This document shows positions 1 through 11,549 of a stretch of 64,000 bases of DNA, piece after piece. The notes beneath the pieces are model-generated. The model searched no databases and was not told the origin of the DNA. It worked only from the letters and a program-made list of their open reading frames with translations. This DNA comes from Symbiodinium natans. Its lineage: Eukaryota; Sar; Dinophyceae; Suessiales; Symbiodiniaceae. Position 1 is the first letter of the stretch; every line of letters starts with the position of its first letter. The translations under genes were made by a program, and so were the position numbers. The stretch is from positions 360,001 to 424,000 of the forward strand of contig CAJNDS010000846.1 of assembly GCA_905221605.1 (NCBI GenBank). Direction: 5' to 3'.

Positions 1-99
1 CAAGCGGTGCAGAGCCCGTACTAGACTCTGCAGAAGCCTTTCAGAAGGGAAACCCTCGCCTAAACTCAGATAGACCTTGTAGAAGCCTTTGATAAAGCC

Positions 100-210
100 A
101 AGGTTGTCTTGGAACCTAGGATTCAAAAGGGTGCCCCTTTGTTGCTTAAAGAGACTTCTCAAGGAACCTAAACCCTGCAACAAAGGGAATAAGGGTACTA
201 CTGACTGGGC
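100..210. repeat. Diverged copy of palindromic family C
   Basis: The stretch GGAACCTAGGATTCAAAAGG near its left side and the AATAAGGG near its right side match the better family C copies at 9776, 53457 and 61383. The ends are too diverged to place exactly. Confidence 0.4.
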
Positions 211-241
211 ATTACCTGAAAGCTCACTGGAATTTGTGTCA

Positions 242-290
242 ACCCCTAAACCCTAAACCCTAAACCCTAAACCCTAAACCCTCCCCTCCC
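242..290. repeat. Interstitial telomere-like array (CCCTAAA)n
   Basis: About six tandem CCCTAAA units, first of the many internal arrays. It lies in unique sequence with no recognised gene (1-900). Confidence 0.95.
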
Positions 291-810
291 CACGCTGTTG
301 ACCATGTCCGTTACCCTCCTCGGGTGCATTCTCGCTCTGAAACTTTGCAAAGCCCTTCCCCCGAATCCCCTCACAGAAAGGAAGCAAAAGAACACCGAAG
401 ACAAACTCGTCCGAAGACAAACTCGTCGAAACCTTAAACTTCGTGGATTCCTTGAGAGATTAGGGCGACTTTGGTGCAAATCCAGTCAGTCGGTGTCTTC
501 CTTTCCTGTCGCGCTCGATTTTTTCTGGCTAGGTTGCTTGAGTCGTAATGTCCCGGACTACCCAGACTTGCGCCAGGGTCTTGGCTTACCCCAGATTTGT
601 CCCATAAACCCGAAACCCTAAACCCCAAACCCTAAACCTTAAATCCCACACATAATGGAGTACTGCTAGCTGCTGCGCGATCTGCAGGAGAGAAACACCA
701 TAGGTGTCATCCCGACTATGGGCCCCGTCCTCCTAAATCCCAGAATTAAGCAAGCAAAGCCGTATATTGTTGGAATAGAGTTTTGGGAGCGATTAGAGTA
801 TAGTTATATA

Positions 811-862
811 GGAACCATCAGGGAATGGCATGAGTGATTATTCCGGCCCCTATGTTAAGTAA
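811..862. repeat. Repeat shared with element J
   Basis: About 45 bp, including GGAACCATCAGGGAAT and TTATTCCGGCCCCTATG, closely match the right part of the palindromic element at 41041-41362. It looks like a partial copy of the same short mobile element. Confidence 0.55.
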
Positions 863-952
863 ACGGCTTGTGCCTTTGCAGAGGCTTCAGGGTGTCAGGG
901 CGTGAGGAGTTGGGGATTGTTAAACCCTTCATCGGGTGCGAACACTTCGGGA

Positions 953-1048
953 TTGGGCTGTTCCCCCTTAAAATAACAGTCCTTAAGAGGGACTACAAGA
1001 GGGGGTAATCCCCATTAAGGCCTGTTCGTATAAGGGGGAACATCCCAA
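953..1048. mobile_element. MITE family A, copy 1
   Basis: Inverted termini TTGGGCTGTTCCCCCTTA and TAAGGGGGAACATCCCAA bound a 96-bp non-coding element. The flanking 8-mers CTTCGGGA and CTTGGGGA match at 7 of 8 positions, consistent with an 8-bp target site duplication. It has no coding capacity and is presumably non-autonomous. Confidence 0.8.
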
Positions 1049-1122
1049 CTTGGGGAGCAGATGCACTCAAACACTGCAGGCTGCCATGCTGCGGCAGCAC
1101 ATCAGGCGGTGAGTTGAAACAA

Positions 1123-1566
1123 GGGTTTAGGGTTTAGGGTTTAGGGTTTAGGGTTTAGGGTTTAGGGTTTAGGGTTTAGGGGTTAAAACCTGAACCCTGT
1201 CACCCTGATAAAGCCGAAAAGCGCAGGGCTGAGGATTGGAGCTTGCGGGAGGCCGGGTTGTTGGTGTTGGGTAAGGCTTGGTAACCTGAACCCTAAACCC
1301 TCTAAAACCCTCTAAAACCCTCTAAAACCCTCTAAACCCTCTAAACCCTCTAAACCATCTAAACCCTGCACGTTACCGTTACATCCGTAGATGGTCACAA
1401 GGCCCGCGGGAACTCGCACCGCCCACGCTGGCGCTAAATCACTGGGGGCCACCAGGGCCTGTCAGAGTGCGGTGGCTTGGGGATTCTAGGGTTTAGGGTT
1501 TAGGGTTCAGGGTTTGGGGTTTAGGGTTTAGGGTTTAGGGTTTAGGGTTTAGGGTTTAGGGTTGAA
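1123..1566. repeat. Cluster of telomere-like arrays
   Basis: Arrays of TTTAGGG (1123-1190 and 1489-1566) flank a variant CCCTCTAAAA array (1283-1367). About 120 bp of unique sequence between them is open on the plus strand but has no recognisable product. Confidence 0.9.
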
Positions 1567-1850
1567 GGCTTTCAGGGTACTGTTTTTTTACACATGTCTA
1601 ACTTCAACTGGGTGCTGTCTTTTAGACATGTCCAACAAGAGGCTTAGGTTTTCAGGGTTTTGGGGGTTGCTTCCTTCAAGCTAAGGGGCTTGAGAGTTTG
1701 GGGGCTTGGGTTCAAAAGCGTGGGGCATTGAGAGGGTTCCGGGTTCAGAGGATCTACAGTTTTGAGGCCAAAAGGGTTTTCGGCTGAAGGGTTTGGGTGT
1801 GTAGGTTTTGAAGTGTCTGGTGCAGAGGGCTTAAAGGGGTTTAGTAAACA

Positions 1851-1935
1851 CTCCTAAACCCTAAACCCTAAACCTTAGACCCTGAACCCTGAACCCTAAA
1901 CCCCAAACTCTAAACCCTAAACCCTAAGCCCTAAG
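1851..1935. repeat. Telomere-like array, degenerate CCCTAAA
   Basis: CCCTAAA units with CCCTGAA and CCCCAAA variants. From here to about 3250 I see only scattered short arrays and anonymous sequence. Confidence 0.85.
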
Positions 1936-3253
1936 CTGCGGATTTGGGAGACGTTGACCTTTGGAGTTTAGCGCAACAACAGTGGATCCACTCTAGGGGT
2001 CTGTGAATTCACGATAGTGCAAGCCCCAAACGCTGCAGCAATGCATCCTTACATCCTAGACCCTAAACCTAAACCCCAAACCTCTACATAACATTTCCTC
2101 AACCCTGAAGCCCTCAGCCTTATGAACCCGACAGCCCAAACAGAAACAAAGCTGGCATCCCCTCACGCAGCCTCGCTGCGTGGCGCAACCAAAGGAGAAG
2201 GTTTGGGGCTCAGTATGGCTGATACCTGGGGCTCTCACAGGGTGTGGGGTTCAGGGTTCAGGGTTTAGGGTTTTTTGGCTTTTTGGCGTTTGAGGCTTAG
2301 GGTTTGGGTCACTGGTTGGGCTCACCAGTTCTTGGCTCGAAAACAGGATTCTTGCGATTTGGGGGGCTCAAGCCAAATTGTAGCTTCAAGGCTGCCCGAC
2401 CCTCAGAAAGAGAGAGAAGGGGTACGGGCCGAGTACACCTAAGCGTTGGCCTAAGGAAGGGAATCTTCGGGTGTCTTGAAAGGTGTGTTGAAGGTTTAAT
2501 CTTAAAAGATGCCTGGGTGGGGGTGAGGTGGTCTGGGTAGAATGTAGGGATGCATGAGTTCGGGCTTTGTGGATATGCGAATTTATTCAGCATTGAGGGA
2601 TGTATGGGCTTTTCAGGGTTGAGGGGCTGAGGCCAAGGCCCTACAGCCCCTGAACCGTCAGAGCAAATAAGGTTGTATGGTTTTAGGCGTACGGGGAGTG
2701 AGGATGCAAGGCTCCTCCACAGGAATGAAACCGAGATAAACATGCGTATGCTTAAAACACCCTGTGGGTTTTACGTACGAACAACCATGAACTCATAAAC
2801 CAAATGTGAATATACACGCCCTGTGGAGAACATAGTGCGAAGACCTACCCTAAAACCTACCCTAAACCCTAAACCCTAAACCCTAAACCCTAAACCCTGA
2901 ACGAAGTGAACTGGCGAGTCGCTACCTAGAGACACCAGAAGAAATGCTTTTGAACGAGCTGCAAGAACCCCCTTCTTCCCAAGCCCCATGAACCGTTGAG
3001 GGTTTGGAATTTAGGGCTGGTTCGGGGTTTAGGGCTTAGGGCTTAGGGCTGTGGGTTTAGGGTTTAGGAATTTAGGGCCTGTTTAGGGTGTAGGATTTAG
3101 GGCCTATTTAGGGTTGAGGGTTGATGGACAACACACCCCATGCTTTCACCCGGAACACGACCATACAACCCACAGAAGCGATGCGGATCCGGTGGGAGGC
3201 CTGGAATCATAGCGCGGGTCGGTGGACACCTTGGTCTCAAGGTTCTCTTCCCC

Positions 3254-3362
3254 CCGGTTCTTAGTTGGGCAATGAGGGAATTCGGGGCCTATGTATACCC
3301 GTTAAGGGACAATACAGGGTACCATAGGGTGCCTCATTCCCTCATTGCCGACTCAGAACTAG
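3254..3362. mobile_element. Palindromic MITE-like element I
   Basis: The left arm TTCTTAGTTGGGCAATGAGG is mirrored by CCTCATTGCCGACTCAGAA on the right, giving imperfect inverted repeats of roughly 25 bp around a core of about 50 bp. There is no coding capacity. Target duplications could not be placed. Confidence 0.6.
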
Positions 3363-3899
3363 CCAGTCTTTTGCATTTCAGGGGAAAGGCTGGGCTCTTC
3401 AAGTGAGCCTCGGACTCGGTCTCAAGTAGGGATTCTAGTAGGGATGCTAGATCTGGGGAGCTGGGGAATATCGCCAGGGGCTTCGAGGGGATGTTCGGTT
3501 TAGGGCTGCATACAGAAATATCTTGAGGATACTTGTGTTCCTCCCCCCTACAACTCGCAGGAAGCCGAAAAGCTAAGAAGCCGGAAAGGCAAGAAATAAA
3601 AGAACAAAAACAACAGCAACAGCCAGGAAGCCCGGTAGGAGCTGAAAAAAAAAACGCCAAGAGTCCAAGAAACAAAAACAAACAACGACACAACTCAGCG
3701 CTGGAGGGCTTTCGGGCTTTTGGGTTACCAGGTCTTGTGTGGGGGGCTTCTGCACATTCACAAGGTCAAGGCTTGGATTCAAATCCGAGTCGAAGAGTAA
3801 GTGCCTTGGGGGAATAAGGCGTAAGCCCTAAAAACCCGAAGCCCCCAAAAGGCGCCAACCACCGAACCCTAAGCCCCAGATCCTGAACCCTAAGCTCAT

Positions 3900-4052
3900 G
3901 GGTTCCCATACTACCCCCCTCGACACTACCCCCCCCCCCCCCCCCCCCGAGGTTCCGCCCACAATTAAGGCCATTTGGGGATAATTAAGCCGATTATCTA
4001 AGGGGGGGGAACCTAGGGCGGGGTAGTATAGAGGGGGGCAGTAGGGAAACCC
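3900..4052. mobile_element. Palindromic element K with C-rich and G-rich arms
   Basis: The left end GGGTTCCCATACTACCCCCC and the right end GGGGGGCAGTAGGGAAACCC are imperfect inverted repeats of about 33 bp; a long C run lies inside. The right tip runs directly into a CCCTAAA array starting at about 4050, so element edge and telomere-like array abut. Confidence 0.6.
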
Positions 4053-4085
4053 TAAACCCTAAACCCTAAATTCTAAACCCTGTGC

Positions 4086-7000
4086 CTGGGCGTAGTAGCC
4101 GCCACTGGACTCAAAGGCAGCGCCCGCAGGTGGCGGCGGGTAGTAGCCTCGGGGGGTTTAGGGTTTAGGGTTTAGGGTTTAGGGTTCAGGGTTTAGGGTT
4201 TAGGGTTTAGGGCTTATAGGGTTTATAGGGTTTATAGGGTTTATAGGGTTTATAGGGTTTAGGGTTTAGGGTTTAGGGTTTAGGGGTTAGGGTTTAGGGT
4301 TTAGGGTTCAGGGTTTAGGGTTTAGGGTTTAGGGTTTAGGGTTTAGGGTTGGGCAACGAACAAAACCCACGTTGCTTCTGACACCTTGGGATGTTCCCCC
4401 TTATACTAACAGCCCTTAATACGGATTATCATTGGGGGGGGGGGGGGGAGGTGGGGTCCTATAATCCCTATTAAGGACTACTGTTAGTATAAGGGGGAAC
4501 ATCCCAACTGACACCCTACAAGCTCCGAATCCGAGGCACTCAGCCCTAAACCCGAAACCCTACAAACCTGCAACCCGATAAACCCTGAGCCTTCAAGCCT
4601 AAACCCTAGCCCTTCAACTACACCTCAAACCTTCAACCCTAAACTCCAATCCTTCAACCCTAAATCCGAAACCCTAACCCCACATCAGAAACAGTAAACG
4701 TTCACCGTTCAACACTAAACCCCAAACCCCAAACACAAAGCCCCAAACCCCTGAATACGGGCCCTTAAAAGGGGACCTCTTATGTACCCCGCAGATACCC
4801 AATCAAACCCGAGACCCATGCATCAGAAGTCTTTAAAGAAGGAAAAAGCCAAATTAAGGGACACTACCCGTATATGGGAAACCCTAAACTAGATCATGGT
4901 TGGGATAGAACCAAAAACTAAATTTCTATTTCTTATTGAGTTTAAGCACCCTTATAAATCTAAAATGTTACCCCGCTATGACAAAGTAAACCCTTAGACA
5001 GGCCGGCCCTGAAAGTGCCGGTAGCAACGCTCCTGCTTCGGGCTGGGGACTGCGTGTCCCCAATCAGACATCGCCGATGTGAGCCACACTGGTTTTCTAG
5101 TGAGCTTTGGGTTTAGGGTTTAGGGTTGGTTTCGAGTTTAGGGTCTAGACTTCAGGATGTAGCGTTGAAAAAAGAGGTCCCTTTCATGCGTAGAGGGCGT
5201 CCTAGGCGAACCTACCTGACGACAAACGAGTGGAATCTGGGTACTGCTGGACGTCCGTTAGGACTCCAAGCTCCCACTTTCACAACTCAAGCGGTACATG
5301 CGGCTTAGGGTTTGGGGGCACTTTGCAAGACCTCACTTAGACGGCATTGCTGCAATAGGTCCTGTTCTCTCGAAAACCATGCACAACGCCCAAGTCCTTA
5401 AACTGCCGAAGCCCGGACTTAAGTCTTATCTAGGCCTTATAGCCCTAAACCCAAAACCCTGACCCAACCCGAAACCCTGAACCAACCCCACCCCTTCGAT
5501 TCACCCTCGGCCCCTGGCTGGGGGGATAGTAGCCCATCCTTGCTGCGGGATTCTAGAGGCTTAGCAGATGGGGGTTTCCGAAATAGGGGGTACCCTTTTC
5601 GGGGGTCCCGTTGAGGGGATTCTATTCTATTTGGGGTATAAACTTGGTACCCCTCTTTTGTGCGATGCCCATATGAGGCTGCGCAAAAGCCTACAGAGGG
5701 TTTGGGGGTTGTCAGGGTCCTTGTTTTCGACACTTAACTCCGGAAACCCTGAGCTCAGCTTCTTAGGGTAGGGGCTAGGGCTTTGGGAGTTTTTGGATGT
5801 GAAAGCGAGGTTTCCGGGAGCTTCGGCAGTTCTGAGGGTGAGCGGTTTGGCAGGGAGGTGGGGGGGAAGTTTCATTGATGTTATTCGCACGCCAAGTATA
5901 ATATGATTTTCCTTCATTCGTGAACCCTTGCTTGTGTTTTTTGTATGGGCCACAAGTTCTAGTAATAAAAATACGAAGTGAGCAAATGAATGACATGAGT
6001 GAGTGAAGGGCATGAACAATATTAAGGTCTTTATGAACTACACTCAGATCCTTGGTCATCCAATCACTAGTTATAGCATTACGGGGAGTTCATGAATCCG
6101 CTCTTGAGACGCTAACTCTCATATCTTACCTATTGACTCTCGAGGCTTGTAATGGGACTCTGGGTCAGTTAACATGTCATAAATTTGCTGATGTGCGAAA
6201 GGACAAGTAAAGGTAAAAAGCTCTCTGAATCACCCCTACAAGAGCCATCTACTCCGCTTCGAGAAAGCGGGGTTAGAGTTAAGGGATCTGGCAGCATGGC
6301 GGCTTAGGGCTGAGGCTTGAGAAGCTGAGCTCTCAATCCCTAGTGGTCGTGCATCTCTGGGTTTTTAAGGCGCTATAGGGTTTCGCGCTCAGGGTTGCTG
6401 AGGTGTTGAGGGAACTGTTGATCTAAGTGGCCGAAGCCCTGCACAGCCGCAAAAAACCCCAAATCCCCTGAAAAAGGCAGGAGCTGGAGGGAATCCGGTT
6501 GTAAGAGTACATTCATGAGACCCCACACAGCGATCGCGCAGAATGCTGCAAGCTTGCACCATCTGTCTCCTAGCTGTCCAGCCCCGAATTCGTGGAAGCC
6601 CACAACCATAAACCCCCAACCTTAAACGCACTCCAAGCCTCAAAAACCCCAAACCCTCACATCCTGAAAACCTTGAAATCTATCAGAATGAGCCCCTGCG
6701 CCGTAAACCACAAGCAGTGCGAAGCCTCAAACTCTAAAGCCCGCGCATGAACCGCTTCCGGGTTTAGGGTTTAGGGTTTAGGTTTAGGGTTTAGGGTTTA
6801 GGGTTTAGGGTTTAGGGTTTAGGGTTTAGGGCTTAGGGTTTAGGGTTTAGGGTTTAGGGTTTAGGGTTCAGGGTTTAGGGTTTAGGGTTTAGGGTTTAGG
6901 GTTTAGGGTTTAGGGTTTAGGGTTTAGGGTTTAGGGAAATGCAGGTGGAGCACGAGTAAGCGCCATAGCCGCTGGGCGGGTAGCCGGGAGGTGGATAGCC

Positions 7001-7606
7001 GGGATACCCTCCCGGAGGTGGATAGTAGCCTGACGTGAGCGACTAGTAGGTGGTGTTCGAAACTAGGGGTACCTTAGGGTCCGTATTCTTCCGGAATCCT
7101 ACTATTCGGGGGTCTATACATACATACATACATACCTGCCTACATTCATACATATATCGGAACCCCAATTAGGGATTCTACGGCTTGGTCGGCTACTTAG
7201 GGGCACTTCTTGAGTTGGGGCCGCAGCCTTCTGTAAGACTAAACCCTGAACCCCAAACCCTAAACCCCAACCCCTAAACCCTAAACCCTAAACCCTTAAC
7301 CCCAAACTCTAAACCCTTAAGCACCAAGCCATGTATCCTTCAGCACGACATCACAAAAGAAGGCCTCCTGCCACGCATGAAGCCCTAAAACCTCAAGCCT
7401 ATCCAAACCCTCCCTGAACCCCTATATACCCTCTGTTCTGGGATTCTACACAAGTCGTCTTGACACCTTGAGGTTGTAGGTATGTGATGGGCCTCATCTT
7501 CAACCGAAAAGCCACATCCTCAGAATTGCAAAGAGAGCTGCCAGGTGGGTAGTAGCCCATGGGAGGTGGCGCTGCGCCCATCTGGATGTTTTTCTTGTGG
7601 AAATGC
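4086..7606 (-). CDS. Pro-Gly-Tyr-rich protein, three internal exons
   Basis: Three minus-strand exons join in phase at AG|G acceptors: 7606-7542 (21 full codons), 7029-6964 (21) and 4147-4086 (20). All introns between them begin with GC. The first begins HFHKKNIQMGAAPPPMGYY; the second holds GYPGYPPPGYPPSGY; the third holds AGAAFESSGGYYAQ. Such PGY-rich tracts are low-complexity, often disordered segments found at termini of many unrelated proteins (annexin-like, membrane-associated or RNA-binding), so no function can be assigned. Both introns carry long TTTAGGG arrays, and the downstream one also carries MITE copy 4386-4507. Start, stop and further exons were not found. The repeated PGY code could itself have grown by slippage, but the perfect phase match across two introns argues for a real gene. 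Confidence 0.7.
4154..4352. repeat. Telomere-like array with TTTATAGGG variants
   Basis: About 200 bp of TTTAGGG units with an internal block of TTTATAGGG units (about 4212-4260). It sits immediately upstream, in minus-strand sense, of the exon at 4147. Confidence 0.95.
4386..4507. mobile_element. MITE family A, copy 2, with perfect 8-bp target duplication
   Basis: A 122-bp element bounded by TTGGGATGTTCCCCCTTA and its exact inverse complement. The direct repeat CTGACACC is present on both sides (4378-4385 and 4508-4515). The core has a run of about 15 G. The 8-bp duplication length fits hAT-like transposition among known superfamilies, but no transposase is seen in this window. Confidence 0.9.
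4755..4868. repeat. Palindromic family D, copy 1
   Basis: It shares TACGGGCCCTTA, the ACCCATGCATCAGAA motif and the AAGGGACA tail with copies at 19231 and 33510. Non-coding. Confidence 0.55.
6762..6938. repeat. Long telomere-like array (TTTAGGG)n
   Basis: About 25 TTTAGGG units with rare variants (TTAGGG, GCTTAGGG, GTTCAGGG). It ends about 25 bp from the donor side of the exon at 7029-6964. Confidence 0.97.
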
Positions 7607-7754
7607 CTGCAAGGGTTTAGGGCTGAGGTTTTGAGGGTTGAGGTTTAGTGAAGGTTGAGGGTTTGGGGTTTCGGGTTTAGGGTTTCGGGTTTAGGGTTTG
7701 GGGGTTTCGGGTTTAGGGGCAAGACCGAAGTAACCCAAGGTGCGTCTGCTTTGG

Positions 7755-7853
7755 TTTGGGGTTTAGGGTTTAGGGTTTGGGGTTTGGGGTTTAGGGTTTG
7801 GGGTTAGGGTTTAGGGTTTAGGGTTTAGGGCTTAGGGCTTAGGGTTTAGGGTG
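7755..7853. repeat. Telomere-like array with TTTGGGG variants
   Basis: Mixed TTTAGGG and TTTGGGG units. The unique island that follows (7855-7985) is open on the minus strand in two frames, so a coding call could not be made. Confidence 0.9.
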
Positions 7854-8667
7854 CCAGCTTGAGTTCTATGGGACTATCCTTTTTGGCGACCCTTCCGACT
7901 CAAGCCTTTTCGTTTCAAAGCTCCATCGCACACACAGCGAAACATCAGCGCAAAGTGCGTAGCGGCGTAGTGCAAGATGTGCCCTAAATCTGCCGCAGCC
8001 TAAACCCCAAAACCCTAAACCCTAAACCCCCAAGACCCCAAAGCTAGAAAAGAAACCCTACAAACCGAAACCCTGAGCTCCAAGCACTCGAATGCATAGC
8101 ATTGAGTGGAAGAAGCTTCGAACAGCCACAAGCATCTCAGCCCGCATCTCAGCCCGCATGTGCACGGAAGGGGGCTTCCTCTTCGAATGACCTCCTTCCC
8201 CTACGATTCAACCCCCAAACGCAAGATGAGAACATATTGTACATTTGAGGGCTCGAGGTAATAAGGCCTACAAGTTGTGTAACTGTAGTTGTAGCCTCAC
8301 CTGGATACTTGTATCCCTATCTAAACCTGCCCACGAACCTCCGACATCGGCACACGACAACCATAGCCCTGCCAGCTTCTTTCCTTTTCTCAGCGGTTGG
8401 CTTCATTCCCAGCGCGGCTTGCGTGCCCAAACCAGGTACCAGTTGCCTCATGACCGGCTGCAAACGGTCTAGAAAGTAGGATGTAGGATTTCGGTCACTT
8501 CGAGATACTTGTTGCAAACTTGTATGGGCCTCTGAAACACAGCCGCTTGCAGGTGGCTTCACATCTGTTCATGTAGCCCCAATCGTGTCGCAAGCCCGAT
8601 TATCGAACTCATGATCTGGGTTAAAGGCAAACTTCTCAAAGCTTCAAGCCCCAAACGCCAAGCCCTG

Positions 8668-8765
8668 CACACTATGGGCCTTTAATATGGTCTCTTGCCC
8701 CCTTTACAGGGTTCTGTTGTATGGGTTTTTAAGCTGTTAAGGGCCCATACTAAGGGACCATGTAA
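8668..8765. repeat. Palindromic family D, inverted copy
   Basis: Read on the minus strand it starts CATGGTCCCTTAGTATGGGC, close to the left end of the copy at 33510. Its own arms TATGGGCC and GGCCCATA form a hairpin. Directly downstream begins a CCCTAAA array. Confidence 0.55.
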
Positions 8766-8823
8766 CCACCCTAAACCCTAAACCCTAAACCCTAAACCCT
8801 AAACCCCAAGAAGCAGCGGCTGC

Positions 8824-8859
8824 CAAGCTGCCCATTCCACGGGTCTGCACCTCCTCTAC
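8824..8859 (-). CDS. Candidate exon, unknown protein
   Basis: After an AG|G acceptor at 8860-8861 the minus strand reads VEEVQTRGMGSL up to a possible GC donor. It is short and its phase does not join the neighbouring Pro-Gly-Tyr exons, so it may belong to another gene or be chance. Confidence 0.3.
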
Positions 8860-8931
8860 CTGCGAAGGCGTGGGCTGTAGATTGCAGTCCCCCAAACCCA
8901 AAGGGCCCTAAGTACCTACATGGGTGGTGGT

Positions 8932-9063
8932 TTAGGGTCTAGGGTTTAGGGTTTAGGGTTTAGGGTTTAGGGTTTAGGGTTTAGGGTTTAGGGTTTAGGG
9001 TTTAGGGTTTAGGGTTTAGGGTTTAGGGTTTAGGGTGTCGGGTTCAGGGTGTAGGGTTTAGGG
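8932..9063. repeat. Telomere-like array (TTTAGGG)n
   Basis: About 17 near-perfect TTTAGGG units, degenerating at the right edge directly into palindromic element L. Confidence 0.97.
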
Positions 9064-9151
9064 TCAAAATTATGGTCCCTTTTTGGATCCCTCTTATCAT
9101 ACGGCACCTAGTATTTAGTGACCCCAAAACGGGTTATAATTTTGACAGCCA
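9063..9151. mobile_element. Palindromic element L
   Basis: Terminal arms TCAAAATTATGGTCCCTTTT and GGGTTATAATTTTGA form an imperfect inverted repeat. A related element lies at 34377-34465 (TTATGGTCCCTGATTGAG ... CCCCAAAAGCACCATAATTT). Confidence 0.6.
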
Positions 9152-9317
9152 CCCACATAGTAGAAAGTAGGGTTTCTATCATAGGAATTACTATTATGGT
9201 TTGGGCAAGTGTCCCCTAAGACCCTTTGGGAAAGTAGAAAAAAAACCAACTTCCAGTGGTTTAGGGTTCAAGGTGCCTAACATCCCCAACCCCCCTATGG
9301 CAATTCTTCACCTCAAT

Positions 9318-9424
9318 ATATATATATATATATAGACATATATATCTATACATGGGATATCTGTATACATATATATATGTATATATATATATATGGTCAC
9401 CCCCCCCCCCCCCCCCCACCCCCC
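9318..9424. repeat. (TA)n microsatellite and poly-C run
   Basis: Interrupted TA repeats from 9318 to 9396 with self-complementary arms, followed by a C run of about 20. Long TA tracts ending in a C run recur at 19780-19827. Confidence 0.9.
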
Positions 9425-9775
9425 GCATATTCCACACCTATGATCCACACCTATGGTTGCTAGCTTTATTTCTTTATCAGAATATGGTTTTGCCCCGGTA
9501 AAATGCAGTGAAAACTACGTACACTCTGTTGTCAATGGCTGTGCGATGAAAGCCACTTCAAAAAACAGTGTTCTTTATGTCACATTTTGAAAGTTGTTTC
9601 TGCACGGTATGTAATGTAGAACATATGGGATTTTTGAAGCCAAACGGGGGGTCTCTGCAGACCCTAAGCACGAATGCAGCACCCAGAAGACTTCCAAAAC
9701 CCGTCAAGGGAACGAACACTTCTTGAAATCGACTGTGGGCTCCTTCCGTGTATTGTGGGACCAAAAGTTCCTTAG

Positions 9776-9889
9776 TCTAGACCCAAGAGGAACCTAGGAC
9801 TCAAAAGGGGTGCCCTTTTTGGTTTACAGGGGATTCTAAGCGAACCTTAACCCTAAACAGAAAGGTAACAAGGGCCTATGGGTCGTAGT
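9776..9889. mobile_element. Palindromic family C, copy 2
   Basis: It starts TCTAGACCCAAGAGGAACCT and ends CCTATGGGTCGTAGT, matching the other family C copies in length (about 90-120 bp) and in internal blocks such as GGGGTGCCCTTTTTGG. Non-coding. Confidence 0.65.
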
Positions 9890-10144
9890 CCATGGCTTGT
9901 ATGAAGCTCTAAAACCTAACCACTCAAAGCCCTTAACCCTTGAACCCCTAGAAGTTCGAAGTTCTCCCAAGCCCTCTTTCCCCTGAACCCTACACTTCTG
10001 GATCCCTAAACCTCTATAGACTCTAGATCCCTGAACCCCTGAACCCTCAACTCTGAACGTTAAGACCCCTAAGCGCCAAACCCTAAACCCTAAACCCTAA
10101 ACCCTAAACCCTAAACCCTAAACCCCAAACGAAGCTCTGGGCGC

Positions 10145-10205
10145 CTCTAGGTCGACGCAGCTTTCCAGCAGGGCCTTCACATCCGTGTCGTCGCGATAAC
10201 CAAAC
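10145..10205 (-). CDS. Exon of an unrecognised protein
   Basis: Between an AG|G acceptor at 10206-10207 and a GC donor, the minus strand reads 20 full codons: FGYRDDTDVKALLESC then VDLE. The alternative frames are closed or give poor sequence. It lies downstream of the methyltransferase exons but was not joined to them with confidence. A G run of about 25 lies just beside it (about 10227-10251). Confidence 0.55.
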
Positions 10206-10257
10206 CTTTCTTGCGCCGGGGGGTGCGGGGGGGGGGGGGGGGGGGGGGGGAAGGTGT

Positions 10258-10373
10258 ATTTAGGGTTTAGGATGTGGTTTAGGGTTTAGGGTTTAGGGTT
10301 TAGGGTTTAGGGTTTAGGGTTTAGGGTTTAGGGTTTAGGGTTTAGGGTTTAGGGTTTAGGGTTTAGGGTTGAG
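10258..10373. repeat. Telomere-like array (TTTAGGG)n
   Basis: About 15 units immediately following a long G run. From here to 10930 degenerate TTAGGGGTT-type variants continue with no gene visible. Confidence 0.95.
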
Positions 10374-10530
10374 GTTTAAGGGATTCTATTCTATTTGGGG
10401 TATGATACCCGTATTTTGGGACATGCCCCTTTCGGGTTTAGGGTTTTTTAGGGTTCAGGTTATGGGGTTTTAGGGTTTAGGGGTTTAGGGTGTTGGGTTA
10501 TGATAGGGTCGAGGGTACCCTTTTCCCTTT

Positions 10531-10543
10531 GTTTGGCTCAAGG
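10531..10543 (+). other. Possible relic of a dinoflagellate spliced leader
   Basis: TTTGGCTCAAG matches the 3' part of the conserved dinoflagellate trans-spliced leader, which ends TTTTGGCTCAAG. Eleven matching bases in 64 kb could be chance, and no retrocopied gene follows it. Confidence 0.25.
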
Positions 10544-10999
10544 TTCCGGTTTCAAGTAACCAACCCCAAAAAGGGTACCCTTTTTATAATATGGTTTCTG
10601 GGCTACAAAGTACCGTTTGGCGTTTAGAGTTTTGGGGTTGCATCTCGGTTTGGGGGGCTTAGGGGTTCAGGTTATAGGGTTTTAGGGTTAGGGTTCAGGG
10701 GTTTGAGTTTTAAGGGTTGAGGGTTGTAGGTGTATAGGATTTAGGGGTTCAGGGATTTAGGGTTTTGGGTTCTAGGGTTTTAGGGCATCAAAGTATTTCG
10801 GGTTTAGGGTATTTAGGATTTAGGGTAAGGGGTTTAGGATTTAGGGGTGTAGGGTTTTAGGGTTTTGGGGTTTTGGGTTTTTAGGACTTAGGGATTTAGG
10901 GTTTAGGGGTTCAGGGGTTCAGGGGCTTGGGTTCAGGCCCCCAAATTGGAGCAGTACCCCTAAACCCTAAACCCGAAACACTAAACCCTAAACCCCTAC

Positions 11000-11184
11000 A
11001 AAGGACCCTGGACCCTACAGCAAGCCCCAATTCTCGCCCAGGGAGCTCCCATTCGTGCGTGGGACACGGTACCAGCACCAGCTGCTCTTGCGCCCAGCGT
11101 ACCTCTGCTTGAATAGGGTTTAGGGTTTAGGGTTTAGGGTTTAGGGTTTAGGGTTTAGGGTTTAGGGTTTAGGGTTTAGGGTTT
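11000..11184 (-). other. Coding-like island beside a TTTAGGG array
   Basis: The unique island 11000-11112 is open on the minus strand in more than one frame (one frame holds WAQEQLVLVPCPTHEWELP) and sits where the next methyltransferase exon would be expected. The frame could not be settled. A TTTAGGG array follows at 11116-11184. Confidence 0.35.
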
Positions 11185-11549
11185 CAGGGTTCGAGGCCCT
11201 GTAGGGGATGTAGGGATATTCTTAGGGGCTTTAAGGGCTTTGAAGGTGTTTAGGAGGCCGTGAGGGCTTTTAGGGCTCTTGGGATGTTGAGGGGAGGTTT
11301 GGGGCTTCAGGGAATAGGGCGGCGCTGGGGCTTTGATGGTTGCAGGGTTGGAGTTTTTGCGGGGCTTTGGGGCTTCAGGCGGCAGGAACTAGTGGTTTTA
11401 TCCTAAACCCTAAACCCTAAAACCCGAACCCCAAACCCTGAACCCCAAACTCTCAACCCTGAACCCTATAAAAGCCCTAAACCGCAGGAGTGGGGGATCA
11501 GTCAATGAGGAGGACGATGCACTCTGTGGCTGGTATTGGCAAGCTGAAC

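Noticed and set aside
3766-3792. Possible tRNA T-arm (GGATTCAAATCC)
   Set aside because: No matching A box or acceptor stem is found nearby; it is most likely a chance palindrome.
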